A stretch of 64,000 nt of DNA from assembly GCA_029641185.1 (NCBI GenBank), contig JAPWGK010000017.1:434001-498000 (forward strand), in the 5' to 3' direction. The DNA comes from Pseudofabraea citricarpa. Taxonomy: Eukaryota > Ascomycota > Leotiomycetes > Helotiales > Dermateaceae. Position numbers and translations under genes: made by a program. The notes under the pieces were generated by a model, which was given only the letters and a program-made list of their open reading frames with translations, did no database searches and was not told the DNA's origin. Below are positions 46,438-58,757 of the stretch, one piece after another. Numbering within the stretch: the stretch's first letter is position 1; every line of letters starts with the position of its first letter.

Positions 46438-47090
46438 GCAAGGGAAAAGGAGGGCATCTGACACTAACAATCTTCAAGACTGCTTTGATGTGTCAATCAC
46501 GTCATACCATGTCATGTCACTCAGCCGCAGAGTGCTTTCGATTTGATGGATTAAAGGCCGCGGCTGGTAGAAGCCGATCTTCCCCAGCGGTTTACTTGAT
46601 TGTTTCTCCATACCGAGATTACCGTCTAGGTCCAATTATCTGCGCAGAAACCAATGCTCCTGAAGATTAGTACATTCTTACAGCGTTAGTCAGCAAATAA
46701 AATCATAAGGGGATTCGACTGTGGACATGAGAGAAGAAGGCCGAGGCCGACAAGAGTATCTCAGAAAGCGAGGCAGGCAGTGTATGCACATGCGTGATAT
46801 AGCCATGGGTGTAACCAAGCAACAAAGGTTTCGGCAGACAAAAGAAGACACCTAAGATGATCAAGAAGTCACAAGAATGAATGAACGAGTGCATTTTGTT
46901 CAACTATGCTAGAGTGCCGCAAACCAAGCGACAGGATCCCAAAGTCAAAAACGACACGCAACAAGCGAGCAGGAAGGAAGGTTCCGCTCCTGCTTCTTCA
47001 TCCATCCAACCCAGCAAAAAGAAGTGCAGATCCCAAAGTCCCATATTGAGCATAAAAGCAAGCCAATACGAGAGCGTAGTACAGCCAAAG
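46438..47090. other. Intergenic region downstream of the AAA+ gene
   Basis: Nothing recognised. It probably includes the 3' UTR of the minus-strand AAA+ gene next to it. Confidence 0.5.
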
Positions 47091-49189
47091 CTAGTTGAAG
47101 GAGGTTTTCTGCACGGGCTGCTGAATGCTGAGAACGGTCTGTAGGTGCTCGTATCGAAGCGGGACCTGCTTATGGCAAGCCAGCAACTGAGACGTCTTAA
47201 GGACGTTCTTGATGACGCGACCGTTGATGTCAATAGCAGCGAGCTTGTTGATATCCTCGTCACTCAGCTCGTGGTTGATGCCTCTGGACAGGAAATTGCG
47301 CCAGACCTTGGTACGGGCCGAGGCGTCCAGGGCGGGATACTGCATGTTGACGTGGATGCGCGACTGGAAAGCGGCATCCATGTTATCGGCACGGTTGGTG
47401 GTCAGGAACAGGATGCCCTCGTAGTACTCGAGCACGCGGAGGAAGACCGAGACGATCTGGTTGCGCTTGAGATCGTGTGACGAGCGGGCTTCGAGGAACA
47501 CATCGCACTCGTCGAGCAAGAGGACCGCGTTCCATTTAGTCACCATCTCGAGAATAGTTGCCAGACTTGATTCAACACACTCCGAGTCCGAGCCCAGATC
47601 CCCAGCGGCCATCACGTACAGCGGAGCCTTCATCTCCTCAGCGACCGACTCTGCAGTAAGTGTCTTGCCAATGCCGGGACCGCCAGAGAGGAGCAAGATG
47701 ATGCCCTTGCCTTTGCCGCTGATGACATCGTCGAAAGAATCCTTGTACTTGATCTGCGATTCGGCAAATGCAAGAATCAGTTCTTTCTGGTCGGCAGGTA
47801 GAACGAGGCTATCGAAGGCGTCGGAATCCCATTGGATATCGGTAACCTCGTCGACGTAGAAATCGAGCCAGCTCTTGGTCTTGAGCGAGTAGCCTTTGAC
47901 CATAGAGCTTGCGTAGACAACCTCAGAGTCCTTGAGTAAGCTAACAGGAGACGTCACGGTACTATCTTTGGGCTTTGCCTTGTCAGTGCTATTTTGATCA
48001 AGCACCTTATCGTCACTATCATCAGTGTCATCGTTGGATTTTGAGTCCGACTTGAGTGGCGACTTGAGTGGCGACTTGAATGGCATCAAAGACATCTCGG
48101 AATTGGGATGGAATTTATTGTAGGCACCTCTATCACTGGGATTAATGTTGTTAGTATGTGATGTTTTGAGGGAGCGAGGGAAGAGGGAAAACCAACATGA
48201 TGATACGACTATTGACGAGAGTCTTAGTAGGGGTTCCCCAGAAGGTTGATCCAAGAGCGATAGAGTTGTACGATTTATAGTGGTATCCGGCGTATGCCTC
48301 GAACAATCTTCCACGGCGAACCAGCTTTGCCCAGATCTTTTCCTTCTCTGGATGGTACTTGAGCGGGGAGCAGTCGAGCTTTGCAAACGGGATGGCGCCG
48401 CCGAAGCTGTCAATGTCTTGCCGACGACAGCCGTATCCGAACTTCTCTCCATCCCAGTCAAGATAGATGGAACGGATAGAGTAGCAAATCTGTCCATCTT
48501 TTACTTCCTCGTAGCGGCCGCTCTGAAAGATGGTCAAGCTTTCATGCCCAGACGCCATACTGTATACGCTACAGCCTGGGCTAAAGATCATCCATAGATG
48601 ATGAAAAGTGATGATCTTCTTGGAGATATACTCCTCTCTGACTGCCAAAGCCTCCTTGAGTTCCTCGCTCAGGAACTGGTGAAGTAGCTGCAAATGAGAC
48701 TTTGTTGTATCGTCCTTCTCATCCTCGACCAACTTGCATAGAGAGTCCCATTTATGAACGAATGGCTTGAATGGGGATTTGAACTCTTGTCTCTCAAGGC
48801 CCGTGGTGGCGCCTATTGATGGTTAGATGAATCAAGAGAGTGTAGAACGAGGTCAACGAACCTGGATAGCCATGGAAGAGTTCATGGAGCACCTTCTTGA
48901 GCAGTGGACTCTGGACAACAATGTCTTCAGTCTCAAGCTTCTTGCGAGGATTAGTAGTCTTTCTATTTCGGACCAGGATTGCAAAGAGAGCAGTCCGCGC
49001 ATTCTCAGGAGGCTCGTTAAGACCGGCTGGGTACTTTTCTGTCCACTTCAAGTATCCGTCCTCGTCGCGAAACTGATACAGGTTTTTGATGTCGCAATTC
49101 ATCCCGGCTTTTGTTTGTGTGTTCACAGCTGCTTCGTTTGCACCGCCATTAGAGTTACCAACTGCAGCAGACTGATCTACAGAAGACAT
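47091..49189 (-). CDS. AAA+ ATPase with fungal N-terminal domain (DUF7025-type)
   Basis: Spliced as complement(join(47091..48135,48197..48812,48862..49189)), 662 aa. The N-terminal half (HGYPGATTGLERQEFKSPFK, then WMIFSPG, FGGAIPFAKLDCSPL) matches the region that precedes the ATPase in a large family of fungal AAA proteins. The AAA module has Walker A GGPGIGKTLTAE, Walker B VLLLDECDVFLE, sensor 1 FLTTNRADNMD and arginine finger SRIHVNMQYP. A Lys/Asp/Ser-rich linker with repeated KSPLKS joins the halves. Introns are 49 and 61 nt. Members are usually of unknown substrate and often multi-copy in accessory regions; a remodelling ATPase of the BCS1/NSF-like class is inferred. No membrane segment is seen. 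Confidence 0.88.
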
Positions 49190-49903
49190 GACGAGACACG
49201 ATGAGGTAGTTGCGTATGTGAATGCAGATGCAGATGCTGTAGATTTAGACGTTATGAAATCCCCGCATGTTTGGATGCCTACCTAAATATGAATGCGGGT
49301 GCGGATGCGGAACTAGTGGCTGGTGAATGCTGAACGCTGCTGGTGAAAAAGCAGCAAGATCGATCGAGAGTGAATGAGCAGATTAGATATGAGGTGGTGA
49401 ATCTGGCTGAGGAGATTTGAAACGAGACGGCAAGTGGATGCCCGCAAAGTCGACAAAGATCCGTTTGCACTAACATCTCCCAAAAGCTGGCAGCACTCTA
49501 GGTTTTTGATGGAGATAGAAATAAAACGAGTTTAACAACTTGATCAAATTCAAAACGAGATTTATTTCTTGCAATCCGAAGTAAACAATACTAGAAACCT
49601 AGCAATATGATACCCCCAAAATCCCGACCAGCGAATAACCTTTAGATAAGTGTCATTTCTCATACATTAAAGATATTTTAGAACAAGTGAGCGAATACGT
49701 ACCTATCCTACAAGCAAAGCCATCATAACCAAGCAGATAGTGACCCGAGAGAAATCGTAAGGTATCTCGTTCTTAGAATGCAAAAAACATGCAAACAAAG
49801 TAAGGTCGTTAAAACAGCCGAAGAAAAAAGAGAGAAGAAAAACAGGCAAGAAAGTAAGATGTGCAGTTAAAGATCATTCCCACAACGACGATTGATGATT
49901 TAT
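49190..49903. other. Intergenic region between the AAA+ and HET genes
   Basis: 714 bp, both neighbours on the minus strand, so it holds the AAA+ promoter and the HET 3' UTR. A GAATGCAGATGCAG-like imperfect repeat lies at 49220-49240 and GCGGATGCGG at 49293-49312. Nothing else is recognised. Confidence 0.5.
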
Positions 49904-52900
49904 TCAAGTCATGATAAATTCCCTCCACTCCTTGCCTGGGGCATACGAATTCTCAAAGCCCTCCTGGAAAACCTTGCCGAGAGCAACTCTCCTCACGATA
50001 ACGTCGTCAACCTTCTCAACCAGTAGGACATACCAAAGATCCCATTCCCGGTCATCCTTCTCTTTCGGGATGTAGTATGTCCAGCCGTCGAATTCCTCGG
50101 GCGAGAAGTCCTTTGCATCGGAAATAGCTATGAATTCAAACAAGCTATGTGCACTTTGCTTGTTGTACCATTTTTCGGGAAGGGTAATCGTCCCGCAAAA
50201 GTCTCCCTTGTAATCTAGGATACTATAACGATCAAGCCCAGAACCTAGATCTGACTTATTGGAGAGAGATCGTGATGTGAGACGGAAGAAAGCCGACCAT
50301 GACCAGAACTGAAGATGCTCTGTATCCCGGTCATTTGTATCATCGGCAATATCGTTGTCAATATCCATGACATCTGGTTGAAGATTTGGTATGGATTTGA
50401 AGAATGAAGACCGATTCAATGATGGCCATCTTATAGTCTGCTTAGGTATTCTCCCTCTGGAGTCTGGCTCTCCCCACGCATCAAACCCCCTCTCTACTGT
50501 GGGGTCGCATTTCCGCTGATCTGGGCGATTTGTGGGTTTGAGCGGCTCTTCGCCACATCTATGCAATAGTCGAAGCATATTATAACGATCCCTCACGTAC
50601 CAACTAATCCAAGTATGCGTCGACAGCCAAGCTCTTATATTGCTTTGAACCCCCAAAAGTGTCGAGTTACGGTAGACAATGGAGCTCTCCCAGCCACACC
50701 AGGACCAGCTGGGAAATTTCCGTATTGCTGATGTTTCACGTCGTTTCCCAGGGCGTTCGTCGAATTCTTTTCTGCCTGTGCCTTTAAATTCCCACAACAG
50801 TGCCAAGTCAAGAAATGAGCTAGGAAGACCATGTAAGAGATCTGTGTCTAGTGACGTCGCGATAATCTTGCTAAATCCTTCGAAAGCAACTAGTATATCA
50901 TCCGAGCTTGTGAGTTTTCGTCTTGTATAGGCTTCGACACACTTCATATAAGCTCTAATTGCATGAAGGCGGTCTTGGAAGTCGCCTAAAGTTTGTGATG
51001 GAGTACCGAGCATGTCAACAGACCAGCATGGTACCCTTAAATCTTCGAAAATATCCTCAGATATAACTGCATCACGACACTGGAACCAAACGCGGCCCGC
51101 AGCAAATATCAAGCAGCGCTTGGCGAGGAAACGCTCTTGAAAAGTCCATGCGCGCGTGAACCACTTTGACTTCTTAAGATATGTCTCTGCAGGATGTGAC
51201 ACTATTAACTGTAGATCTGGGGCACATGTTTCTATGTGCTGCACTACAGATTTTCGTGGGCTTCGAAGTGCTACTAGGCCATCATCAGGCTCGTCTGCAG
51301 CGCAGATTGTCAAGAACGAGTTACCAAAAATTTGGTCCATGATGTGATGATTTCGATCTCGGGGATACTTACGGCCCTCTTGGCCCTTTTTTTCGTCATA
51401 TATGGTACATATAGGATGGACCCACAGGTATCGAAAGCCTAGCTCCCTCACCAGTTTGATGGCATCTTGTAATGTACGAGGCAGTCTTTCTTCGTCGACT
51501 GATGTATCCCCTTGTGCCTGTTGCCAACTGTCTATATAGCCACAGAAAGTTTCTTGTGCAGCATAACTGAGTGCTATATACTGAGGATAAGCCTGTTCAG
51601 GAAACACGGTCTGCATCAGTTCGACATCCAAAAGCTTGAATTTACGTTTTGAAATCACGAGAGCAAAATCTTCAACCGGAGTGACATCATTCCTATGAAG
51701 GTGTCGGCGTTGACATTGATTCACCCAGTCCCTAGTCAAGCTTATTATGTCTTTGTCAAGTGATATTGGGCGTCCTAGGAATTGATCCTCCCGGGACCAT
51801 CTGCTGTCTGCCACTAGGACAATGTATGCATCTTCCAGCTTGAGCTCATTTTGGCAAGGAGCTTGACACGGTCTACGCCAGTGAAGTCTTATGCGTCTGG
51901 ACCGAGGTTTTATTGAGGTCTTCCCACATCCATCGAAAAGTCTTTCGCGTCCATCAAGTTGCCAACTTGCATAGGCTATAAGTTTTTCAGCTCTCTGGCG
52001 ATCATGAGCCCAGACCTGGTCATGGGTGGCTTTGTATATTAAACGGCAAAAGGGACATTCTTGACTTTTTGCTCCAATACTTGCAACGGTACCGAGCTTC
52101 AGCTTTTCTGGGAAAAGACCTGGCTGATACGAAATCTCATGGGCAGCGGGCCGCTTGCGATGGTTCTGAGAATCTTCCACGACAAAATTTCCCGGCGAGA
52201 TTTTCAAACTGATGCATACTTCACAAACTTCTATCGAACTTGTGTTTTGAGGTGGAGAAGTATCGCCAGCCTGTCAGTCATTAGTTCATCTATTTCAATT
52301 TTGTCGTGGTTTTTAACTTACATTCTCCGTAGTTAGAGTTTGCCTAGTGACATCCTCAACATCTTCAGTCTCGATTTGCAAGGCTTGATTACCGCTTCCA
52401 TTAATGATTTGTGGAAGCTGTACCTCGTCGCCTTCCGTCCAGTTTCTAGGTGTTTCTGGCGGAGTTGCTTGGTTTGCTGGACAAGGCGACACAAACTGTG
52501 AACCGACGAAGCTTCTATCTGTATCCATTTCCATGTGATTTGCACTCGGTGCCACGACCATGTCTGGATTAGTATCCCCTCTTCTTTGGGGCCTGGCAGG
52601 CGCGGAACAAGGTAGGTTTTTCTCGCGACATCGTACACATTTCTCCTTTGGATTGCGATCCGTCGGCAAACACTTGAATTAAATACTAAGTATTTCCAAT
52701 ATACATCAGCGATCTCAGGCTTACCTTTTGTTTTGTTGTCCGGCAGTAAGTGCATTTCATCCTACTCAGCACGCGTTTAGAGGAACTCGCAACGGCACTA
52801 TCAAGACCCCCAAAACACGTGTACCCTAGTTCCTCACATCGTTCACATTTCACGTCCTCGCTGGCACGTACGCACTGCAAAGTCAGTATATATATCAACT

Positions 52901-53103
52901 CGACCCAGAGAGGCTCTTACCTTCTTATGATCCCTCCGACAGTAGGCACATTTTGGCCTTCGTCCTGAACGGGTTGAGGTTGAGGTCGAGGTCGGTTGTC
53001 CAAGCCGGGTAGAATTTCCTTCGGCGGCAGTCTCGCCAACAGCCGTTGGATCCGTAAGGGTCTCATCTCCTTCGGTGTCGACAGCCATAGTATCTACAGC
53101 CAT
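49904..53103 (-). CDS. HET-domain protein with two tandem N-terminal Zn2Cys6 clusters
   Basis: Spliced as complement(join(49904..52270,52322..52672,52725..52874,52921..53103)), 1016 aa. Cluster 1 (residues about 52-81) is CAYCRRDHKKC, X8, CERC, X6, C. Cluster 2 (about 102-132) is CTYCRTTKQKC, X10, CVRC, X6, C. Both fit the GAL4-type rule CX2CX6CX5-12CX2CX6C. An acidic, Pro-rich linker (to about 228) leads to a Cys-pair segment (VCEVC, CPFC) typical of HET protein N-termini. The HET domain follows: YPQYIALSYAAQ near 463, LGFRYLWVHPICTIYDE near 513, and FTRAWTFQERFLAKRC near 600. The first motif lacks the usual W-G and the second has H for D, so the canonical residues are altered. Introns are 46, 52 and 51 nt, all phase 0. 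HET proteins trigger incompatibility cell death in fungi; DNA binding by the clusters is inferred. Confidence 0.85.
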
Positions 53104-55284
53104 GACAGTGCATCAAGCTGTAGATGTTTGAATCTTACAGCTGGCATAAGACTGAGATGGTGCGGTGCGATTCAGTGAGACTGCGAAGTCAGAGAAGAGC
53201 GCCAGGCAATAGACGGCTCGTCAGCCACCGCCTTAGCACCCACATCGTGTCGTGCAAGTTTACAAGTTTACCTCGACTTGCGCGAAAGATGCATCCTGAT
53301 TGGCCGAGAAGGACAATTAGGGTATGCTTTGCGACATATCAAAGGGTGCCGCGTCGTCGCAAGTATGTAACTCGACGACGACGACCACCAATCATGCATC
53401 GCGGCTGCTGGTTGGGTGGGCGCATTTCATGCGAATTGCGAGTGTGAGGGGAGTGCGAGTGCGAGCTCCGATCGCCGATTTGGCTTTGGATCTTCAATAG
53501 AAGTTGACCTCGTGATGCCTTAGGTTTTAGGATTCCTTTGGCCTAATATTTGAGGCAGCAAGAGGAGAAATGGCCGAGGTAGATTATGGATCACGTGAGT
53601 CCCACAAGTGACGTGACCGTGACCAGGACCAGAGTTGCGATTGCGGCTTCGGCTGGCTGCGACTGCGACTGCAACTTCGACTGCGGCTCCGATTGCGAGT
53701 ATGTTTGCCGCAAAGGTCGCGTGAGTGCGTCAACAGAGGAGGCGCTACACAGCCATTGTTCTGTGTCGACAGAGAGGCGTGAGGTGAAAATCACGAGGAG
53801 GTCATTGACAGAGGAGTTGATCAATGGCGTCTTTCATGCCATGTCGTCGAGTCTTTTGGAATGTTACGTGTGGAGATGTGTGATGGATGATGTGTTGTGT
53901 GATGGGAGCTGGGAGCTGGGAGTGTTTTATTGTTGACCAAGCACCAGGTTTGGGTATGGTAAAGGCGGCTAGCGTCTGCCTCTCCCATTGCCTGCAAATC
54001 CCCAGGAAACAAAGACGAGAAGAATTTTGTTGTTCTAGAATGCGGTGAAGAGCTGGCGCATGCGTAATGTCAGCCAGCAAGCAGTAGAGTCTACTGTACG
54101 GTACCTGAGCGCAGCATCGCCTGTGCAGTCTGCAGTGCAGTGCCCCGCGCCCTCGGTAACAATCGGATTGTATCCCCTGCATGCGGATATCGCCATTTCG
54201 TCCCATTGTGCTCTGACACAAACAACCGGGCGTGTTGTCAAATCCAGCCCTATTAGAAACCATAGAACAGGTGACTAATGCAAGCCATCATTGTCACGTG
54301 ACTCTAACAGGGGGCCCCGTACAATATCCATGCAATATCCATCAAATCGGGTCGTTTTGGTTGCTTAATTCTTCTGGTAGTGGCCAATGGGCAGTCGAAA
54401 TCGCAGCTGGGCCAAGATGATCTCCCTCATCGGTTCCTCTTCAGGCACGGAGATGAGAAATGAGAACGACATGAGCAACGTCACTATTGATCTCTGCAGG
54501 CATTCGTCGATCGTCTGGAGAATCCTGTCGCTTGCAGGAAGCTAAAATTGCACGGGCTGTGGAAGGCACGTCTCCTGAACCAATCGCCCGAAATGTGACC
54601 TATCAATCATTGTCTCCTTTTTTTTCTCTCTTTTTTTCTTCCCCCGGACACTTGTCTGGAGCATCCAGGCACAGCTTCGTTCCGTCCATCGACGTCACGC
54701 AGTGGCTCGCGCACTCGGAAATGCTGGCTGTGCCAACTTTCGCGCAGGTACAGTAGTCTCCTCCAGCCAGAGCTTCACATCTGACTCCATGGCAAGGTCA
54801 TGACGGCCCCATATGAGAAGCTGCCCACACAAGCAACATCTCAGAGGAATCCTGACCGCGCGCCCAGGACGATTCGAACAATACGCATCAACGCTTGGTG
54901 CCTGTGATGCTGTGTGGTTAAAAGTATTAAAAGTACCTACCTCGTTGCTTGACCCGTCAACCCAGGTCTGTCATGGATGCCCCCCCCTCTCCCCCGCCCG
55001 CTCACAGTCACGTAATCGGGCTTAGAATTCTCTGATTCGCTGCATTGCATGAAGAGGGCGAGTCAGTGCGGAGGGCACACATATAAGAATCGCACTCGGG
55101 GCGCAAATCGCCTTTCTCTTTCTCTCTCCACTCCTCTTCTTCTTCTTCTTCTTCCTTTCTCCATTCTTTCTCCTCCATTCTTTCTCCTCCATTCTTTCCT
55201 ACTCTACATACAGATATTATATTCGTTCGAGTAACACTATTCTTCTTTCTCGGTCTTGTCATCAACACAAGAACAAGTACAAAC
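53104..55284. promoter_or_regulatory. Divergent intergenic region between the HET and DUF2235 genes
   Basis: 2.2 kb without a recognised gene. It includes a GCGACT/GCGATT-like hexamer tract (53632-53700), direct repeats of TGGGAGC near 53902-53920, a T-rich tract at 54618-54640, and a strong CT-rich tract at 55110-55200 with CTTCTT runs and three CCATTCTTTC units, typical of a filamentous-fungal core promoter ahead of the 55285 start. Several open frames on both strands look like chance. Confidence 0.5.
53632..53700. repeat. GCGACT-like hexamer repeat
   Basis: Imperfect tandem GCGACT, GCGATT, GCGGCT and TCGACT units. Confidence 0.7.
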
Positions 55285-56952
55285 ATGCCAGTCGTTAGCC
55301 TTGACGAGTTTGGCCGCCGTACTTCGGACCCTGCCTTGCAGGAATCGGGTCGTCAGTCCAGGCTGCTCATTGTGTCGTTCGATGGTGAGCTCCATGCTTG
55401 TTGTACCATCCTCCTGTCATTTTGCTAATCCGGATTCTTAGGCACGCTTGCGGGTGGACTTTGGAGTTCCAAGGAGACTGTCGTACCAGCTTTCATCAGG
55501 CTCATCGATGAACGCGAATCCGTAGTTAACATCTCTTTGAGAGGTTGCGGAACAGATGGTAGCTGGGAGGACTACCTCAAAGGAGGTAAGTGTCGTAGAC
55601 TACTTGTAGTTCCTTCGTCCCAAATCCCGGCTAAGCCATCCCATCTCCACAGCCATTAGCGGTTGGGGAACTCTACGCAACGTTTGCCATGCTCTCGGTA
55701 AGCCAGCACTTCCACATAACTGTCTACTAGTATGCCAATAAGGTACAGAGGATATCGCGAAGAATTACCGACCAGGAGATCGAATTATTATCCTCGGATA
55801 CTCTCGTGGTATGTGCCTCTCTTATTGGTGTTCTGCTAGACCACTTGTCTAACTGGTGGCTAGGTGCATGGGCGGGCCGCTATTTAGCACGGCTTATCTC
55901 TGAGATCGGACTGCCTAAGAATGGAGACAGAGAACTATTCCACCGCATCTACAAGGCCTCCAAAAATCATACAATTTTCAATGAGGGGGTTGCCCAAGGG
56001 TTGCTGGAGGGACATGAGCGTAAGTTCATCAGCATCGCAATCTTAGCGCTCCTGTCTAATCAGTTGCAGGTTGGGACGATGTAGAAATCAACGCCCTCTG
56101 CTGCTTTGACACGGTCGGCTCTTTAGGCCTCCCGGTGACAGGCCTTGCCAAACCACTCAGCATTTTTCGACGTAGGAGGGGGAATGACATCATCTCGGAT
56201 GTTGCACCTAGTAAGTGAACTCCTGCCAATGCCCACGACTCACGCATGGCTCTGACAAGTATGTTGCTACAGATGTAAATTTTGCATTTCATGCTCTCTC
56301 GCTTCACGAACTCCGCGAACCATTTTTTCCAACTCTTATGCGTGGCAGCCAGACTTGCCGCGTTTATGAGGTCTCATTTCCAGGTACCCATGGTAACCTA
56401 GGGTGGATATCAGACAAAGAAGGACTAGTTCACGCACCTCTGGCCTGGATGGTTCAACAGGTCCATACACACTTGCACATACGCTTCAACGAGGTCGAAC
56501 TAGCCCGTCGCTTCCCAAGCTACTATGCTGAAGCCAGCCCTGCAGCCATATCAGATCTTGTTTGGTTCAGGGGAGCTATCGATCGCACCAGCTCCGCTGG
56601 TTTGGCGATTTACGGCAAGAAACCTCGACAGCCAGGGCACACTAACACCGCTAAAGTGCACATTGGGGCTCGCCTTAGAAACACAATCGATAAGATCCCT
56701 GTCCCGGGTTACAACCTCATGACTCCGGTTATAGGTCATTCTTATTGGGAACGAAAGTTACCAAGAAATCGCTGGAACCTTCGCACTGATTCACAGGGCT
56801 CTGGAAGCTCGAGTTCTACCATGGGGTCCGACTTACAGCATGGTTCGCCATCACCAGCTTCCAACACTGCTGATCGTATTGAGGAAGCAGAGGTGGGACC
56901 GCTGGAGGCAAGACTCTTGGGTCTACCTCAAGAGGTCGTAAGAAGAGTTTAA
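55285..56952 (+). CDS. DUF2235 alpha/beta-hydrolase-like protein
   Basis: Spliced as join(55285..55384,55442..55585,55653..55697,55743..55808,55864..56019,56070..56210,56273..56952), 443 aa. Hallmarks of DUF2235: an N-terminal SFDGTLAGG (FDGT motif), nucleophile elbow LGYSRGAW (GxSxG) near residue 120, CFDTVGSLG, and a late His in FPGTHGNLGW. The family includes bacterial secretion-system phospholipases and many fungal paralogs. A lipase or esterase activity is inferred and the substrate is unknown. No signal peptide or membrane segment is seen. Introns are 45-67 nt, nearly all phase 1, and the third exon is only 45 nt. The C-terminus is Ser-rich and low complexity. The start at 55285 follows a CT-rich leader. 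Confidence 0.88.
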
Positions 56953-58757
56953 TTTGGGGGAATATTTAGGGCATGATGATAATGGATTAATGGGGAAACG
57001 GAACAGGAGGTATGATTAACAGAGCCAGCGAGTCTTTGTATAGAAATCCTAATATTTCATTGCCATATGAATTGATTTTATTTAGAATAGATAGAACTAC
57101 AAGCTATTGGTACCTTGTATCTGATGCAGAAGTTATTATCTTTTTGTAGAAGTTAGAACACACTTATTAAACTGGCCGTCGATAGATTGTTGAATCATTG
57201 CTGCTTTCATAATCTTCTCGCTAGCTACTGTGCAAGGTGACTTCTAATTTTGTTCTATGCAAGCTGCAGAAAATTCGGGACACTCTTTTGAGGTTTCAAA
57301 AAACACACCTCCTAATTTCTTGATAACACAGTACCTTCCATCCATACTGCTAACACTATCTAATCTCTGAAGTCGTGCCTTGCAGTTCTGTCTATCGCTC
57401 ATTTCCTCCACGACGCGGCGTTTACCATGCATTGGCTTTTTCTAAATTGGGGAGCTGCGTCAAATGGTCTTGCTTATTCTCCTCCCACATAATATGAACT
57501 CCACAGCCATCATCGATCGGGCTAGCCGACGCGAACTTCTCCTCGCCTCGCGTGTCCAAGGTTCCACGCAATGTTTCTTTCATACCAGGCCGCAAGATCA
57601 TAGTGAGCATCTGCGGTTCTTCCTCGAATATGGCCGTCTCCGTCTCTTGTCTACTGCTCGCATTGAGGTATTCTAACAGTCTCTACGAAGCATTGTTTTT
57701 GTTTTCAGAGATAGAATAGCCGAAGGTGTTGTGAGGTCCGGTGCGGTGCGTGCGGATGGGTACTGCAGAATAGAACTGTGTGAATCGGGTTACTGGAAAT
57801 ATAACTCTCTGCAATACCCCGAATTCTTTTGTTGCCTTTTCCTATGTGCTCCTCTCTATTATCGGCATGGTCCACAACGTGGCTTTTTTTTAACCTGTAC
57901 TCTCTACTGTGGTACTTGCTGGCTGGCTGTTGTGAAGTGCGGGGTCCTCGGGTAGCTCTACGTATTAAGATGGGCAGCTGCAGCTTGCTTCCCTTCTGCG
58001 CCGGACTCGGACACTCTCGTCCGCTTGTGCGCATGGCTTGACCCTGAATATGCGGTTGAGAAAGATAAGGTCGTCAGCTTTAGAATTAAGTCTAAGGCAT
58101 CTAAAGAGAGCCGAGATAGATTGCCTCGCTACCGTATATCTAGGTCGATTTCCAGTGCTCGATAATTACGCCCCTATCTTAAAGCTTGCTTAGGTACGCA
58201 GACAGCGTCAACAGCTCTGAGGCGTCTGCAGTTTGATCATTCCATAGACGAATTTATCTGTCTGGGATTTCTTTCTAAAAAAAAGGACGTGAAATGCCAA
58301 TCGTTTTATTTTGTTGCTAGAGTATCTGCTAGGTCAAGTAAAGAAGTGAGTCTTAAGATTGACTTTTTAGTTTCCGGGTGAAGTTTATTTTCAAGTTAGA
58401 CAGAACTTAACTGTCATCCGGTATCAAAAGACGTCGTATAAGATGCAGGACAAGATATATTAGGGCCCGGCAATTATTTGTGATACATGTGATAACTAGT
58501 CACTTGAAGTAGTCTTTTGAAACAGTATACTACATGTTAAAGAGTCATTGGCTGTTATACCTGTTGAAACAAAAGTAGTCCTACGAAGTAGTCGATGATG
58601 GCTTGGCTGCCATCACGTGGGCAAGCAATGAGAACTGACATGGCACGTGAGTGGAACACGCTTTCCCAAAAAGAAAACGCGACGCGTCTCTTTGTTCGCC
58701 ACCGGCATTACTCTCACGCTGACCATCTCCAGCCTAATCAGACTGAATGTGTCAACC
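56953..58757. other. Intergenic region with a possible decayed gene
   Basis: 1.8 kb. On the minus strand, 57245-57680 reads as two adjoining protein-like frames: one with RPGMKETLRGTLDTRGEEKF, then ASASPIDDGCGVHIMWEEN, and one starting MHGKRRVVEEMSDRQN. The first vaguely resembles the LVEASPxDRxWGIG region of NADAR-family proteins, with key residues changed. I cannot join them into a complete gene, so it may be a relic. The rest is A/T-rich and unremarkable. Confidence 0.3.
57245..57680 (-). pseudogene. Possible NADAR-like gene fragment
   Basis: Two open minus-strand frames separated by a stop carry charged, protein-like composition. The stretch ASPIDDGCGVHIMWEEN resembles the conserved end of the NADAR fold. 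Family membership is weak, and no start or full domain is present. It could also be chance. Confidence 0.25.

Noticed and set aside
45590..46477. Overlapping minus-strand open frames across the decamer array with repeated SLKWLKNPN-like segments
   Set aside because: The repetition is the DNA repeat read through; frames shift between units, there is no common start, and composition is not protein-like. Treated as non-coding repeat.
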